DNA of 64,000 nucleotides from Sporolactobacillus shoreicorticis (lineage in GTDB: Bacteria > Bacillota > Bacilli > Bacillales > Sporolactobacillaceae), in contig NZ_JAMXWM010000009.1 of the NCBI RefSeq assembly GCF_024125445.1, positions 1 to 64,000 on the forward strand. Direction: 5' to 3'. Positions 16,483 through 26,475 of this stretch are shown one piece after another (position 1 is the stretch's first letter; each line of letters starts with the position of its first letter). The position numbers were made by a program, and so were the translations under genes. The notes below the pieces were generated by a model. That model did no database searches. It saw only the letters and a program-made list of their open reading frames with translations, and had not been told where the DNA came from.

Positions 16483-17211
16483 TCAGCAATGCCAGGCGCC
16501 GTTTATTGAGATCACTTGACCATTAATGTATGACGCAGAAGGACTCATCAAGAAATTGATTAAGGCCCCAACTTCTTCAGGTGCAGCCAGACGGCCCATA
16601 GGAATCTCTTCCTTAACTAACTCGATATCTTCTTGGCTGAATTTGTTCATCATCGGCGTGTCGACCGCACCAGGTGCGACCGCATTCACCGTAATGCCGC
16701 TGGGAGCAACTTCTTTCGCCAGTGCTTTAACAAAGGCATTTTGGCCGCCTTTTACCATGGAATAGAGAACTTCAGTAGCCGCTCCTTCCAATCCCCAAAT
16801 GGAAGAAACGAGCACGATCTTTCCTGTTTTCTCATGAATCATCGGCTGAACAAGCTGTTGCAGAAGACGAAACGGACTGGTCATCTGCAATTGAATAGTT
16901 TTTTGAATCGTTTCTTCTTTTACATCTTGGAAGAGATTAATATCACTGTTGCCGCTGGCGTAGACAACGCCGTCAATGGGTGCGTTCAGCTGCTTAAGCA
17001 GCGTGTCTGTACCATCTGTTTCAGAGAGATCTGCTTGAACACATCTGAATTCCTGTTTCATGTATTTTTTGCTTAACGCAACGGCCAGCTTCTGAGCTGC
17101 TGCCTCAGCTTCATAATAATGTAAAAAAAGCGAAGCACCGGAATGTGCCAGTGATCGCGCAGCTGCGCTGCCGATTGCCCCACTGGCTCCAGTAATTAAG
17201 ATTTTCTTCAT
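16483..17211 (-). CDS. ymfI: Short-chain dehydrogenase YmfI (EF-P 5-aminopentanone reductase type)
   Basis: A 242-residue SDR. The nucleotide-binding TGASGAIG is near the N-terminus, a YASGN stretch replaces the usual NNAG, and the catalytic Ser is in LVSSIWG with YSMVKGG giving the Tyr-x3-Lys pair. The length equals B. subtilis YmfI, which reduces a 5-aminopentanonyl group on Lys32 of elongation factor P. The start is ATG 17211 (GGAG 8 bases upstream) rather than the GTG three codons earlier. It follows spoIIIE directly, whereas B. subtilis has ymfC to ymfH between them. Confidence 0.9.
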   Translation of the reverse strand: MKKILITGASGAIGSAAARSLAHSGASLFLHYYEAEAAAQKLAVALSKKYMKQEFRCVQADLSETDGTDTLLKQLNAPIDGVVYASGNSDINLFQDVKEETIQKTIQLQMTSPFRLLQQLVQPMIHEKTGKIVLVSSIWGLEGAATEVLYSMVKGGQNAFVKALAKEVAPSGITVNAVAPGAVDTPMMNKFSQEDIELVKEEIPMGRLAAPEEVGALINFLMSPSASYINGQVISINGAWHC

Positions 17212-17246
17212 TTTGTCCACTCCATCACTGCTTCGTTACCTGTCGC

Positions 17247-19559
17247 TCATCTTCCACTGATCTCATCACTTTGCTTCGGCACAAGTACAGCACGTGGTTT
17301 ACTGCCTTCATAAGGACCGACAATATGATGTTCCTCCATTGCATCAATCAAACGTGCGGCTCTATTGTAGCCGATTTTGAACTTGCGCTGCAGCATTGAA
17401 ACACTTGCCGTCTGCCTGGAAGAGACAAGCTGCACGGCATCGTCAAATAATTCATCCTCGACCTTCTCTTGAATCTGTTCCGGCTGTTCCGCCGGTATCA
17501 TATCTTGACGATAATTTGCTTTCTGCTGACTAATCACGTGATTGACGACCGCTTCGACCTCTTCGTCCGACAGAAAGGCGCCTTGAATACGGACAGGTTT
17601 TGACGCACCGATTGGAAGAAACAGCATATCGCCCTTTCCGAGCAGTTTTTCCGCTCCACCTGAATCCAAAATCGTTCGTGAGTCCATCATCGATGAAACA
17701 CTGAACGCGATTCGAGACGGTATATTTGCTTTGATGACACCCGTAATGATATCCACTGACGGTCGCTGTGTGGCAATGATCAAGTGAATTCCGGCAGCAC
17801 GTGCCATTTGAGCAAGACGAGTCACGGTTTCTTCAACATCCTTAGAAGCAACCATCATCAAATCAGCAAGCTCATCAATAATGACAACGATATAAGGCAT
17901 CAGCGGCTGCTTTTCTTCGTGCTCTTGATTGAATTTTCGAACCGTATCATTATAGCTCTCCAAGTTGCGTGTACCGCTCTGTGAAAACAGTTCATAACGT
18001 CTTTCCATTTCACCTAGCACATTTTTGAGCCCAAGCGCCGCCTTTGCAGGATCCGTTACAACTGGTGTCAATAGATGAGGAATCCCATTATAAACGTTCA
18101 GTTCAACCATTTTCGGGTCGATCATGAAAAGTTTAACCTCACTCGGTTTCGTACGCATAAGAAGTGTAATAATGATTCCATTAATACAGACACTTTTTCC
18201 GCTACCTGTCGCCCCGGCAACAAGCAAGTGCGGCATCCGATTTAAATCAGCAAGAATCGGTTCGCCGGAGATGTCGCGTCCAAGACCAATGGTAAGTTTC
18301 GATGACGCACGTTTTGCATTCTTGGATTCAAGCACTTCTCTGAGACAGACCATAGCGACTTCCTGATTAGGTACTTCAATACCAACGGCTGATTTTCCGG
18401 GAATAGGCGCTTCAATCCGAATGTCCTTAGCAGCAAGAGCCAGTGCCAGATCATCGCTTAAGCTGAGAATTCGGCTGACCTTCACCCCTGCTTCCGGGTA
18501 CACTTCATAACGTGTTACAGCCGGTCCAAGATGAACTTCCTTAACCGTTGCACGTACACCAAAACTTTCGAAAGTCCGTTCCAGAGTACGCACATTCTCT
18601 GCAATATGGGTTCGTTCATTATTCTGTGCATTTTTCCCCGGTGCTCGCAGTAAAGATAAGGACGGCAATTGATAATCTGCATTCTCAATTGGCATTTGTG
18701 AAAAATCAGGAGTTACATCATCAGTCGATTCATCTTCATAGTCTTCTGTCGACAGCTGCTTGCTCTCCGTTGTGACCGGATCCTGAATATCCATGGATGT
18801 TTCATTAAAATCATGAATTTCAGGTTCGGATGATCTATTTTCTTGCGCATCTTCAATAATTGGTGATTGATGCTCTTCGTTACGACTTAATTCCTTCTTT
18901 TGCTTTTGTTTACGATCTCTTGTAAAAAAATAAGTCAACCCACTCTTCAAATTCACAGCACTCTTTTTCAATGATCGGAACAAACCGCCAAATAATCTCT
19001 TCATGATATCGCGCAAAGAATGCCCAGTGATCAAAATAATAGACACAAGGAAGAGAAAGCCCGTCATAAAATAGGTGCCGGTCGTAGAGAAGAGATAATA
19101 AAAAAAAGCGAATCCAATCGAACCGATCATTCCGCCTCCTAGACCCTGACTTGGAATTGATCCTGACAATTCACCGCGAAAAAGCAGGAAAGTATTCAAA
19201 ATCACTGATCGATTCTGCCACACATTTACCGTAGACAATGCCTCAAATAAGCGGATATGGCTAACTAAGAGCAGTGTAAACGTAAGTAAATAAATACCCG
19301 AAAGCCTTCGTGTAAAAAATTCCGGCTGTTTTCGAAATAAAATATAATAAACCGAAAGAACAAGAAAGTAAAGGAGGAGAAGTACCCACCAATTTCCGGT
19401 GAATAACCGTGCCGCTTCTTTAATCACTTCCCCGGCAACACCTAAATTACTGATACCGATGCAGGTCAGCGCAAACATACAGAGACCGCCCACTTCATAG
19501 ATCAGCGTCTCTTTCCAGCCAATACTTGCGCGCGTGCGCTTCCTTTTCTTCTTTGCCAT
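17247..19559 (-). CDS. spoIIIE: DNA translocase SpoIIIE/FtsK
   Basis: A 770-residue translocase that pumps the chromosome into the forespore and clears trapped DNA at septa. Four membrane helices lie in the first 170 residues, followed by a variable acidic linker to about 290. The motor domain has the Walker [17 protein letters not shown] and the Walker [14 protein letters not shown]-terminal winged-helix gamma domain ([26 protein letters not shown]) reads SRS sequences on DNA. The start is ATG 19559, ten bases after GAGGTG; the ATG six codons upstream overlaps that ribosome binding site. SpoIIIE rather than SftA is chosen for the four membrane helices and the location. Confidence 0.95.
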   Translation of the reverse strand: MAKKKRKRTRASIGWKETLIYEVGGLCMFALTCIGISNLGVAGEVIKEAARLFTGNWWVLLLLYFLVLSVYYILFRKQPEFFTRRLSGIYLLTFTLLLVSHIRLFEALSTVNVWQNRSVILNTFLLFRGELSGSIPSQGLGGGMIGSIGFAFFYYLFSTTGTYFMTGFLFLVSIILITGHSLRDIMKRLFGGLFRSLKKSAVNLKSGLTYFFTRDRKQKQKKELSRNEEHQSPIIEDAQENRSSEPEIHDFNETSMDIQDPVTTESKQLSTEDYEDESTDDVTPDFSQMPIENADYQLPSLSLLRAPGKNAQNNERTHIAENVRTLERTFESFGVRATVKEVHLGPAVTRYEVYPEAGVKVSRILSLSDDLALALAAKDIRIEAPIPGKSAVGIEVPNQEVAMVCLREVLESKNAKRASSKLTIGLGRDISGEPILADLNRMPHLLVAGATGSGKSVCINGIIITLLMRTKPSEVKLFMIDPKMVELNVYNGIPHLLTPVVTDPAKAALGLKNVLGEMERRYELFSQSGTRNLESYNDTVRKFNQEHEEKQPLMPYIVVIIDELADLMMVASKDVEETVTRLAQMARAAGIHLIIATQRPSVDIITGVIKANIPSRIAFSVSSMMDSRTILDSGGAEKLLGKGDMLFLPIGASKPVRIQGAFLSDEEVEAVVNHVISQQKANYRQDMIPAEQPEQIQEKVEDELFDDAVQLVSSRQTASVSMLQRKFKIGYNRAARLIDAMEEHHIVGPYEGSKPRAVLVPKQSDEISGR

Positions 19560-19689
19560 AATTCCCGTGCACCTCATTTAGTTCATGCTACAGACAGGTT
19601 TGTCCGAAAGCCTTTCTGTCTTTAATTTACTCTAAATACCTGTTTTTGGCAAAGAATTACTGGTCGGCTGATTTGACCATTCAACAGAA

Positions 19690-19723
19690 AAAATAAAAAA
19701 ACCGAGCATTTTGACTCGGTTTT
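19690..19723 (-). terminator. Terminator after rnjB
   Basis: An AACCGAG/CTCGGTT stem with an eight-base loop is followed by seven T residues on the minus strand, right at the rnjB stop. Confidence 0.8.
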
Positions 19724-21390
19724 TAAAATTCCATGATAATTGGCAATATCATTGGACGGCGTTTGGTTTTATCAAAAAAATATCGACCTAGCGAATCACG
19801 AATTCCACTTTTTAGCGATGACCACTCAGATACGTGCTGTGTCAACGACTTCGACAGCACATCAGAAACAATATGATTAGCTTGATCTAAAAGATCTTCC
19901 GACTCACGAACATAAACGAATCCGCGTGTAATAATCTCAGGACCTGCAAGGATTTTCTTTGTCCTGCGTCCCAGTGTCACGACAACAATAACCGTACCGT
20001 CCTGAGACAGCAAACGACGATCTCTTAATACAATATTCCCCACATCACCAACACCAAGTCCGTCAACAAGCAGCTGCCCGGCAGGAACCGATTCTGATGA
20101 TCTCGCTTCACCATTTGTGAATTCCACAACATCACCCTTGTCCATCAAAAATGTGCGGCTGGCAGGAATTCCCATAGATTCCGCAAGCTCCTGATGAGCC
20201 TTCATCATTTTAAACTCACCATCAATCGGCACAACATATTTTGGCCGAATTAATTGGAGCATTAACTTGATGTCTTCTTCGGAACCATGACCTGAAATAT
20301 GGACATCCTTACCAAATACAACCTCTGCGCCTTCACTCATTAGCTGATCGATCGCATTCGTCACTGTTTTTTCATTACTTGGCGTTAAAGACGCCGCATA
20401 GATGATCAAATCTTTTTCCTTTAATCTCAGCTTCTTATGAAGATGATTGGCAAGATTTGTTAATGGCGTTAACGGATCTCCATCCGGACCGCTTGTTAAT
20501 ATGGCAAGCTCCTGAATCGGCAGTTTCATCGATTTTTCCCAGTTGATCACGATACCCTCAGGAATGTCGAGAAAGCCATTTTTGGAAGCGATCGAAATGA
20601 TTCGTTCCAAATATTTTCCGTCAATGGCTACCCTGCGACTGTGCTTGATACACGTATTGAAGAATTGCTGTATACGGTGAATGTTGGTCGCATGAATGCA
20701 AACAATCACCCGTCCTTCAGCAGAATAGAGAATATGATTAAAATGATCGCCAATGATTGCATCAGTTGGCGCTTTGCCGGGCAGTTCCGCATGTTTGCTA
20801 TCAGACAGCAGACAAAGAACGCCTCGATCCCCTATTTCCGATATTTTGCTGACATCCGTGCGGATTCCTCCAACCGGCGTAAAGTCGAATTTATAATCCC
20901 CTGTGTGAACAACGTAACCCTGAGCGGTCTGGATCGCATAGCCGACAGAATCAGGGACACTGTGATAGGTCCTGAAGCAGTCAATCATGCATTCTCCGAT
21001 TTTCAACCGCTTATCCGGATTAATTGTATGAAATAAATCTCTTGGAAAACTGACACCTACTCTTCTGAGACTTTCCCATACAAAGGCAAGTGTCAAACAT
21101 GTTCCGTATACAGGAACCTTCAACGCTCGCATCAGGTAAGGCAGGCCTCCGATATTCGCTTGATGGCCATGAGTCAAAAAGATACCTTTAATTTGATCAC
21201 GGCGATCAGCTAAATAAGAGACATCGGGAATTACAGTGTCAACCCCGAGCATATCTTCATGAGGATGCATTAATCCCGCATCAATAATATAAATGTCATG
21301 ATTTACTTCAATGACTGTCATATTATTACCAATTTCACCAACGCCGCCCATTGCATAAATTTTCACACTGTCTTTCTTTTCATGTGTCAA
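19723..21390 (-). CDS. rnjB: RNase J2-like metallo-beta-lactamase ribonuclease
   Basis: The 555-residue product has the RNase J architecture: a beta-lactamase fold with a beta-CASP insert and a C-terminal domain (KKDSVKIYAMGGVGEIGNNM at the start, HTGDYKFDF in the middle, HISGHGSEEDIK later). The metal motif HxHxDH reads H74-G-H76-Q-A78-N79, so two ligands are replaced. B. subtilis RNase J2 is also degenerate here, and J2 is mainly a partner of J1. The start is TTG 21390 with GGAGG 8 bases upstream; no in-frame ATG is available nearby. A promoter and terminator flank it. The location beside dapA and spoIIIE matches B. subtilis rnjB (ymfA), except that tepA is missing. Confidence 0.93.
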   Translation of the reverse strand: MTHEKKDSVKIYAMGGVGEIGNNMTVIEVNHDIYIIDAGLMHPHEDMLGVDTVIPDVSYLADRRDQIKGIFLTHGHQANIGGLPYLMRALKVPVYGTCLTLAFVWESLRRVGVSFPRDLFHTINPDKRLKIGECMIDCFRTYHSVPDSVGYAIQTAQGYVVHTGDYKFDFTPVGGIRTDVSKISEIGDRGVLCLLSDSKHAELPGKAPTDAIIGDHFNHILYSAEGRVIVCIHATNIHRIQQFFNTCIKHSRRVAIDGKYLERIISIASKNGFLDIPEGIVINWEKSMKLPIQELAILTSGPDGDPLTPLTNLANHLHKKLRLKEKDLIIYAASLTPSNEKTVTNAIDQLMSEGAEVVFGKDVHISGHGSEEDIKLMLQLIRPKYVVPIDGEFKMMKAHQELAESMGIPASRTFLMDKGDVVEFTNGEARSSESVPAGQLLVDGLGVGDVGNIVLRDRRLLSQDGTVIVVVTLGRRTKKILAGPEIITRGFVYVRESEDLLDQANHIVSDVLSKSLTQHVSEWSSLKSGIRDSLGRYFFDKTKRRPMILPIIMEF

Positions 21391-21452
21391 TGGGCATTCC
21401 TCCTATTAAGTTGAGCAGTCATCGCTATTGACCCGAACTAATCATTGGTTTT

Positions 21453-21482
21453 ATTATACCCAATCCCTATCGCAAAGTACAA
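21453..21482 (-). promoter_or_regulatory. Sigma-A promoter of rnjB
   Basis: TTGTAC and a perfect TATAAT are separated by 18 bases on the minus strand, about 65 bases before the TTG start. Confidence 0.65.
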
Positions 21483-21588
21483 TTTTTTCTCATTGATTTT
21501 GGAGGAGCATCTTGAATCTCATAAGTTAGATCAGTGTAGCCTTCAGATAGGATGTACTCGTATTTATAACGATCAACAGGTTTAAATC

Positions 21589-22218
21589 TTATACAGTGGC
21601 CGTTTCTGAAAAAGCAGCCGCAGAAACAATGGCAGCCTGCTTAAGTGCTTCGGTCAGCTGATCAATACCCACGCTTGGTGCATCGTTTTCTAAGGTCTGC
21701 TCCGGCAAAAAAGGAACATGTATAAATCCTCCAATTTTTGATTTTCCATTTTTTTCTAACTCATGCATCAATTTATAAAAAACATGATTGCAGACAAATC
21801 CGCCTGCATTTTCGGATAATTCAACCGGAATACCCAATTTTTGAATGGTCCAAATGATTTCATGAACAGGCAATGCGGATTTATATTTTTCCGGGCCGTC
21901 TTCGACGATCATCTGATCAGTGAGAACGATGCCCTCATTATCAGGATTTTCCGAGTTGCTTCTATTCATTGCAAACAGTTCCGGAGTAATCGCCTCTCGA
22001 CCGCCTGCTTGTCCGACTGCAATAATGACATCGGGGCAAATAACCCGTACAGATGCAAATAATCGATCCGCAGCTTCCCTATAGGAAACAGGAAGTTTCG
22101 TTGCAAAAAGTTCGACTGTATTCGTGGCCTGCACACCATCCAAACGTCTTACAGCTTCCCATGAAGGATTCAGCCCGCTTCCCCCAAACGGCGCAAAGCC
22201 GCTTAATAACACTCTCAT
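21589..22218 (-). CDS. pcp: Pyrrolidone-carboxylate peptidase
   Basis: Pcp (peptidase family C15) removes N-terminal pyroglutamate from peptides. The 209-residue protein shows the family features: LLSGFAPFGGSGLNPSWEA at the N-terminus, the Glu in AGGREAITPE (about 75-85), the nucleophile Cys in SENAGGFVCNHVFY (about 137-151) and the active His in GGFIHVPFLPEQ (about 162-173). The start is ATG 22218 behind GGAGG; the upstream ATG overlaps that site. The gene is not part of this neighbourhood in B. subtilis. It is separated from dapA by a terminator, which suggests it is expressed weakly or from its own promoter. Confidence 0.93.
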   Translation of the reverse strand: MRVLLSGFAPFGGSGLNPSWEAVRRLDGVQATNTVELFATKLPVSYREAADRLFASVRVICPDVIIAVGQAGGREAITPELFAMNRSNSENPDNEGIVLTDQMIVEDGPEKYKSALPVHEIIWTIQKLGIPVELSENAGGFVCNHVFYKLMHELEKNGKSKIGGFIHVPFLPEQTLENDAPSVGIDQLTEALKQAAIVSAAAFSETATV

Positions 22219-22239
22219 CTCTGATTCCTCCATTTAGAT

Positions 22240-22282
22240 CAAATAAAAAGATGAATCAAACGAGTACTTTGATTCATCTTTT
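22240..22282 (-). terminator. Terminator after dapA
   Basis: A perfect 13-bp stem (AAGATGAATCAAA with its complement) around a seven-base loop, followed by five T residues on the minus strand. Confidence 0.85.
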
Positions 22283-22291
22283 ATCATTCAT

Positions 22292-23191
22292 TTATTTGAC
22301 AATTCTTATATCTGCACTCTTCTTGAACTCCTGATAAACATTAACTAGTGAACCAAGCTCTTGCTCGGTAGGATCAACCATAGGTAAACGCACGCTACCA
22401 ACATTAATACCCAATTTATTAAGAAGCGCTTTCACAGGTGCAGGGCTCGGCGCTGCAAACAGTTCGCGCATAAGCGGAAGCATGTTTCGATGCTGCTCCG
22501 CACTCTCTGAAACATGACCGGCAAGAAAGGTACGGATCATCTGCTTCATTTCCGGACCAATGAGATGAGATGAAACGGAAATAACACCATGACCGCCAAT
22601 CGACAATATGGGCAGGGTCAATCCGTCGTCACCGCTGTACAAATGGAAATCATCATTTGTTCGATTAATAATTGCGGCCATCTGATCCAAATTCCCACTT
22701 GCTTCTTTAACAGCGACGATATTGTCGATCTGCGATAAACGAATAATCGTTTCGGCTGAAATGTTCACCTTCGAACGGCTTGGAATATTGTAAATGATAA
22801 CCGGAACGTCCACATGTTCTGCTATTGTTTTATAATGTGCGTATAGGCCGGCCTGATTCGGCTTATTGTAATAGGGAGCCACAGCCATGACAGCATCTAC
22901 GCCAAGCTTTGCAGCTTCCTTTGAAAAATCAACGGATAGGTTCGTATTATTATTACCTGTTCCAACAATAACTTTGATTCTTCCGTCGACGACACGAACC
23001 ACATGTTCAAACAGCGTTAGTTTTTCTTCATGCGATAAAGTGGGCGATTCGCCAGTTGTTCCTGCTACCACAACACCGTCCGAACCCGTTTTAATTAAAT
23101 GCTCAATCAGATCGGTGGTTCGTTCTAAACTCACTTTACCATTTTCATCAAAAGGCGTGACCATGGCAGTTAATAATCGACCAAAATCCAT
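22292..23191 (-). CDS. dapA: 4-hydroxy-tetrahydrodipicolinate synthase
   Basis: DapA condenses pyruvate with aspartate semialdehyde, giving the branch point to diaminopimelate, lysine and spore dipicolinate. The 299-residue TIM-barrel enzyme has the Schiff-base Lys at about 162 (IVAVKEASGN), the Tyr at about 134 (VIIYNIPSR) and the TTGESPTLSHEE loop at about 45-56. The start is ATG 23191 with AGGAG 8 bases upstream. It follows dapG with a short overlap or near contact, so the two are cotranscribed. Confidence 0.97.
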   Translation of the reverse strand: MDFGRLLTAMVTPFDENGKVSLERTTDLIEHLIKTGSDGVVVAGTTGESPTLSHEEKLTLFEHVVRVVDGRIKVIVGTGNNNTNLSVDFSKEAAKLGVDAVMAVAPYYNKPNQAGLYAHYKTIAEHVDVPVIIYNIPSRSKVNISAETIIRLSQIDNIVAVKEASGNLDQMAAIINRTNDDFHLYSGDDGLTLPILSIGGHGVISVSSHLIGPEMKQMIRTFLAGHVSESAEQHRNMLPLMRELFAAPSPAPVKALLNKLGINVGSVRLPMVDPTEQELGSLVNVYQEFKKSADIRIVK

Positions 23192-23196
23192 TTTTC

Positions 23197-24444
23197 TCAC
23201 TCCTGTTTCGGATGTTCCATGATTGATTCATCTTGTAGTGCCTCAAGATGAAAGGCCTTATGAAGCGCGTTTACCGCTTCCTTCATTTTATCTTGCTCAA
23301 CAAGAACCCAAATGGTGTTGTGAGAATCAGCGGATTGCAAAATCTGGATTCCCTGTTCCGTTAAAGCGTTGACGATTTTCGATGCAACACCGGGAACACC
23401 CGCCATACCCGCACCCACGGCAGATACCTTGGCACAGTTTTTATGAACCTCGGGTGTATAGCCTCTCGCCTGCAAAATGGCTACAGCTTTTTCGGCAGCC
23501 TGCTGGCTGACGGTATAAACAACACCATTCGGACTTATATTAATTAAATCGACGCTGATCCCTTGTTCAGCCATTGCTTTGAACACTTTTGCCTGCAGAT
23601 CAAATTCATTTTTTCCGGCACGTACCCTTATCTGAGTGACATCTCGCACATAAGTAATCCCCGTGACCGGCCGTTCTACCAAATCTTGACCTCTGCCCGA
23701 ACGATCCATTGTTGTAACAATTGTCCCTAAGCTGTCGGACATAGTCGAACGAATATGAATGGGTATTTTTGCTGTCATGGCAATTTCTACAGCGCGCGGG
23801 TGAATGACCTTTGCCCCCTGATAAGCAAGATTACATACTTCATTGTATGTGAGCATTGACAATCTGCGCGCATCACTGACGATACGAGGATCTGCAGTCA
23901 TGACCCCATTGACGTCCGTAAAAATATCAATCCATTCAGCATCAACTGCTGCACCAAGTGCAGCAGCCGAGGTATCGCTGCCCCCACGTCCCAATGTCGT
24001 GATTTCACCATCTTTAGTCCGGCCTTGAAACCCGGCAACAACGACCGCATCGCAACCCTCCAGCCTGTTTAAGAGCGGAGCAACTTTCATTTCAATGATT
24101 TTTGCCTCATTAAACACGCTGTTTGTACGGAATCCCGCCTGAGCTCCGGTCATCGCTTCCGAATGAACACCCGCTTGTTTTAACAAATTTGAAAAAACGA
24201 TCATGGATATCGTTTCGCCGCATGACATTAGAATATCTTTCTCACGCGCGGAACATTTACCATCACGAACGAGTGCAAGCAGCGTGTCCGTTGCATATGG
24301 ATCACCCGAGCGCCCCATTGCAGAGACAACGACAACGACCTTATAACCTTTCTTTACTGCTTTCGCGACATGTTGAACAGCGCGATTTCTCATTTCTTCT
24401 GTTTGGACCGACGTTCCGCCAAACTTTTGCACAATGATTTTCAA
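23197..24444 (-). CDS. dapG: Aspartate kinase I, diaminopimelate-sensitive type
   Basis: DapG phosphorylates aspartate, the first step of the aspartate pathway. The 415-residue protein begins with the kinase signature KIIVQKFGGTSV, has the GFQGRTKDGEITTLGRGGSDTSA substrate loop (about 150-172) and ends with two ACT regulatory domains. Its place in asd-dapG-dapA indicates the meso-diaminopimelate-regulated isozyme of B. subtilis. The start is TTG 24444, six bases after GGGTGG; the longer frame from 24486 has no ribosome binding site. It lies 84 bases after asd, without a visible terminator. Confidence 0.95.
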   Translation of the reverse strand: MKIIVQKFGGTSVQTEEMRNRAVQHVAKAVKKGYKVVVVVSAMGRSGDPYATDTLLALVRDGKCSAREKDILMSCGETISMIVFSNLLKQAGVHSEAMTGAQAGFRTNSVFNEAKIIEMKVAPLLNRLEGCDAVVVAGFQGRTKDGEITTLGRGGSDTSAAALGAAVDAEWIDIFTDVNGVMTADPRIVSDARRLSMLTYNEVCNLAYQGAKVIHPRAVEIAMTAKIPIHIRSTMSDSLGTIVTTMDRSGRGQDLVERPVTGITYVRDVTQIRVRAGKNEFDLQAKVFKAMAEQGISVDLINISPNGVVYTVSQQAAEKAVAILQARGYTPEVHKNCAKVSAVGAGMAGVPGVASKIVNALTEQGIQILQSADSHNTIWVLVEQDKMKEAVNALHKAFHLEALQDESIMEHPKQE

Positions 24445-24528
24445 ATTATTCCACCCTTTCACGTAAGGGAGATCAACACGGAGCAAGATTGATCAATCAG
24501 CTTAACAACGATTGTTTATGCACAATAC

Positions 24529-25581
24529 TCAGGCCTTAACCAAGCCAAGCTTGAGAAGGCTCTCTGCGATTTGCACTGAATTCCACGCAGCGCCCTTAAG
24601 TAAATTATCGGAGACAATCCACATATGAAAGCCGCTTGCCACGTCAGGATCGCGTCTAATACGACCGACAAAGACTTCTTTTTTGCCTGATGCATGTGAC
24701 GGCATTGGATAAACTTGATGTGCCGGATCGTCTTCAAGAACAACACCCGGAGCATTTTTCAACAGCTCTTTCAAATCCGATGCTTCAACATCTGATTTGC
24801 CAATCTCAATGTATACAGACTCACCATGGCTGATACTTACCGGTACCCGCACGCAGGTCGCCGACACTTTGAACTCCTGATCGTCCATAATTTTTTTGGT
24901 TTCATTTATCATTTTCATTTCTTCAAAAGTATAATCATTTGGTTGAAACAGGTCAATTTGCGGAATCGCGTTAAATGCCATCTGGAAATGTTTCTTATCG
25001 CCTTTTACCGGCATAATCGCTGCCGCCGGTTTTTCGCCATTCAAAACTGCTCTGGACTGATCCTCAAGTTCAGCGATCGCTTTAGCCCCTGCACCGGAAA
25101 CAGCCTGATACGTAGAGACAATGATTCGATTCAGGCCATATGCCTGGCGAACGGGTTCCAATGCGGTAACCATTTGGATCGTTGAGCAGTTCGGATTGGC
25201 GATAATCCCGTGGTGCTCAAACAATGCTTTTTCATTAACTTCAGGTACAACAAGTGGCACATCTTTGTCCATGCGAAATGCACTCGTATTGTCAATAACA
25301 ACCGCACCGCGTTTTGCAGCTTCCGGGGCAAGCTGTTTCGATACCGATCCACCGGCGCTGAACAAAGCAATATCTATGTTCTCAAATGATTCGGGTTTTG
25401 CTTCTTTTATTGTCCATTCTGTGCCGCCAAATAGCACTTTTTTCCCCGCTGAACGAACTGAAGCGAGCGGATAAAGCGATTTAACCGGCAAAGGAGAACT
25501 TTCAAGCATTTTAAGCATACGTGTACCGACAGCACCGGTAACACCGACAACTGCCACATTCAGGCCTTCTGATTTAAGCAA
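24529..25581 (-). CDS. asd: Aspartate-semialdehyde dehydrogenase
   Basis: Asd reduces aspartyl phosphate to the semialdehyde used for lysine, threonine, methionine and dipicolinate. The 350-residue enzyme has the NADP-binding [15 protein letters not shown] start, the nucleophile Cys at about 132 ([11 protein letters not shown]), [11 protein letters not shown] in the substrate loop, and [10 protein letters not shown] with the catalytic His. The start is TTG 25581 behind AGGAGAG. It heads asd-dapG-dapA, in the order found in B. subtilis. A terminator lies between it and dpaB, so the dipicolinate genes and asd are separate transcripts. Confidence 0.96.
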   Translation of the reverse strand: MLKSEGLNVAVVGVTGAVGTRMLKMLESSPLPVKSLYPLASVRSAGKKVLFGGTEWTIKEAKPESFENIDIALFSAGGSVSKQLAPEAAKRGAVVIDNTSAFRMDKDVPLVVPEVNEKALFEHHGIIANPNCSTIQMVTALEPVRQAYGLNRIIVSTYQAVSGAGAKAIAELEDQSRAVLNGEKPAAAIMPVKGDKKHFQMAFNAIPQIDLFQPNDYTFEEMKMINETKKIMDDQEFKVSATCVRVPVSISHGESVYIEIGKSDVEASDLKELLKNAPGVVLEDDPAHQVYPMPSHASGKKEVFVGRIRRDPDVASGFHMWIVSDNLLKGAAWNSVQIAESLLKLGLVKA

Positions 25582-25644
25582 ACCTATCTCTCCTCTAGTT
25601 TCCTAACTGTTTTTTCCTATTATTATATAATTAATAACTGCTTA

Positions 25645-25678
25645 AAGAAAAGGACAAATCATAAAAATGTCCTTTTTT
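25645..25678 (-). terminator. Terminator between dpaB and asd
   Basis: An 8-bp stem (AAAGGACA with TGTCCTTT) with a twelve-base loop and a short T tract on the minus strand. The tract is better on the plus strand (six T). Confidence 0.55.
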
Positions 25679-25890
25679 ACTGAAAAATACAGTTTCATTT
25701 TATCATAATTTATTTAAGAGAGAAGCAAAGGTTATTTATTTTTTTGTTTTTTAGCTTTAATACGTTGTCTGTCAACTTAATAAGCACCTTAAAATCCCAT
25801 CTTTCAGGACTTTTCAGCCTATTGATCCAGCCACAAATTTTCTGAAGCGAAGAGAGTTGCGCGTCAAAGAAACCAAAAGATAAATTGAAT
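25679..25890 (-). other. AT-rich gap between dpaB and its terminator, no supported gene
   Basis: About 210 bases after dpaB with no convincing gene. The minus strand is open in a 77-codon frame that overlaps the 3' end of dpaB, but it has no ribosome binding site, and its sequence, read as far as LQKICGWINRLKSPERW, matches nothing I can name. Confidence 0.4.
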
Positions 25891-26475
25891 TTATTTTTCG
25901 AGGAGAATCGGTTGTTTTTGTTTGCCACGCAGCGCATTTTCAACAGTATCGACTAAAAGATTCATATGAGAGACAAGCGAATTTGGCTTATGAACCGGAT
26001 CATCCTGACCGAATGGAATAAAATAAATATTTTTCGAAACAATCAACTTGGCAATGTTTTGCAAGTTCAATCCTAATCCGTCATTGGTTGATACGCCGAG
26101 AACAACCGGGCTCCCGTTTCGGAGTGTCGCTTTTGCGGCCATGAGGACAGGGCTGTCCGTCTGCGCGTTGGCAAACTTGCTCATTGAATTTCCCGTCAGA
26201 GGTGCGATAACCATACAGTCAAGTGGTTTTTTCGGTCCGTACGGTTCAGCATCAACAATTGAATCGACAACCTTTTGCCCGCTGATTTCCTCCACTTTGC
26301 TGATCCAGTCGCTTGCCTTGCCGAAACGGGTATCGGTCGTTTTTACTGTGTACGTCACAAATACAGATATCCTGCACCCGGCTTCAACCAGTTTTTCAAT
26401 CTGAGGAACAACTTGACTATATGTGCAATGAGAGCCTGTGATGCCAAAACCAATATGTTTTCCTTTCAGACTCAT
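25891..26475 (-). CDS. dpaB: Dipicolinate synthase subunit B
   Basis: SpoVFB, the flavoprotein-like subunit of dipicolinate synthase, works in the mother cell to make the dipicolinic acid that is loaded into the spore core. The 194-residue product has the flavoprotein fold start GKHIGFGITGSHCTYSQV, the CMVIAPLTGNSMSKFANAQTDSPVL block and a C-terminus with FGQDDPVHKPNSLVSHM. Its ATG overlaps the dpaA stop by four bases, with GAGGAGG upstream. It is the last gene of the pair. Confidence 0.95.
   Translation of the reverse strand: MSLKGKHIGFGITGSHCTYSQVVPQIEKLVEAGCRISVFVTYTVKTTDTRFGKASDWISKVEEISGQKVVDSIVDAEPYGPKKPLDCMVIAPLTGNSMSKFANAQTDSPVLMAAKATLRNGSPVVLGVSTNDGLGLNLQNIAKLIVSKNIYFIPFGQDDPVHKPNSLVSHMNLLVDTVENALRGKQKQPILLEK

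Noticed and set aside
25582-25660. A lysine riboswitch ahead of asd/dapG
   Set aside because: The leader is too short and AT-rich, and I see none of the conserved lysine riboswitch core.
25710-25943. A 77-codon minus-strand frame beyond dpaB
   Set aside because: It overlaps the dpaB end in another frame, has no ribosome binding site and matches no family I know. It is more likely chance in AT-rich DNA.
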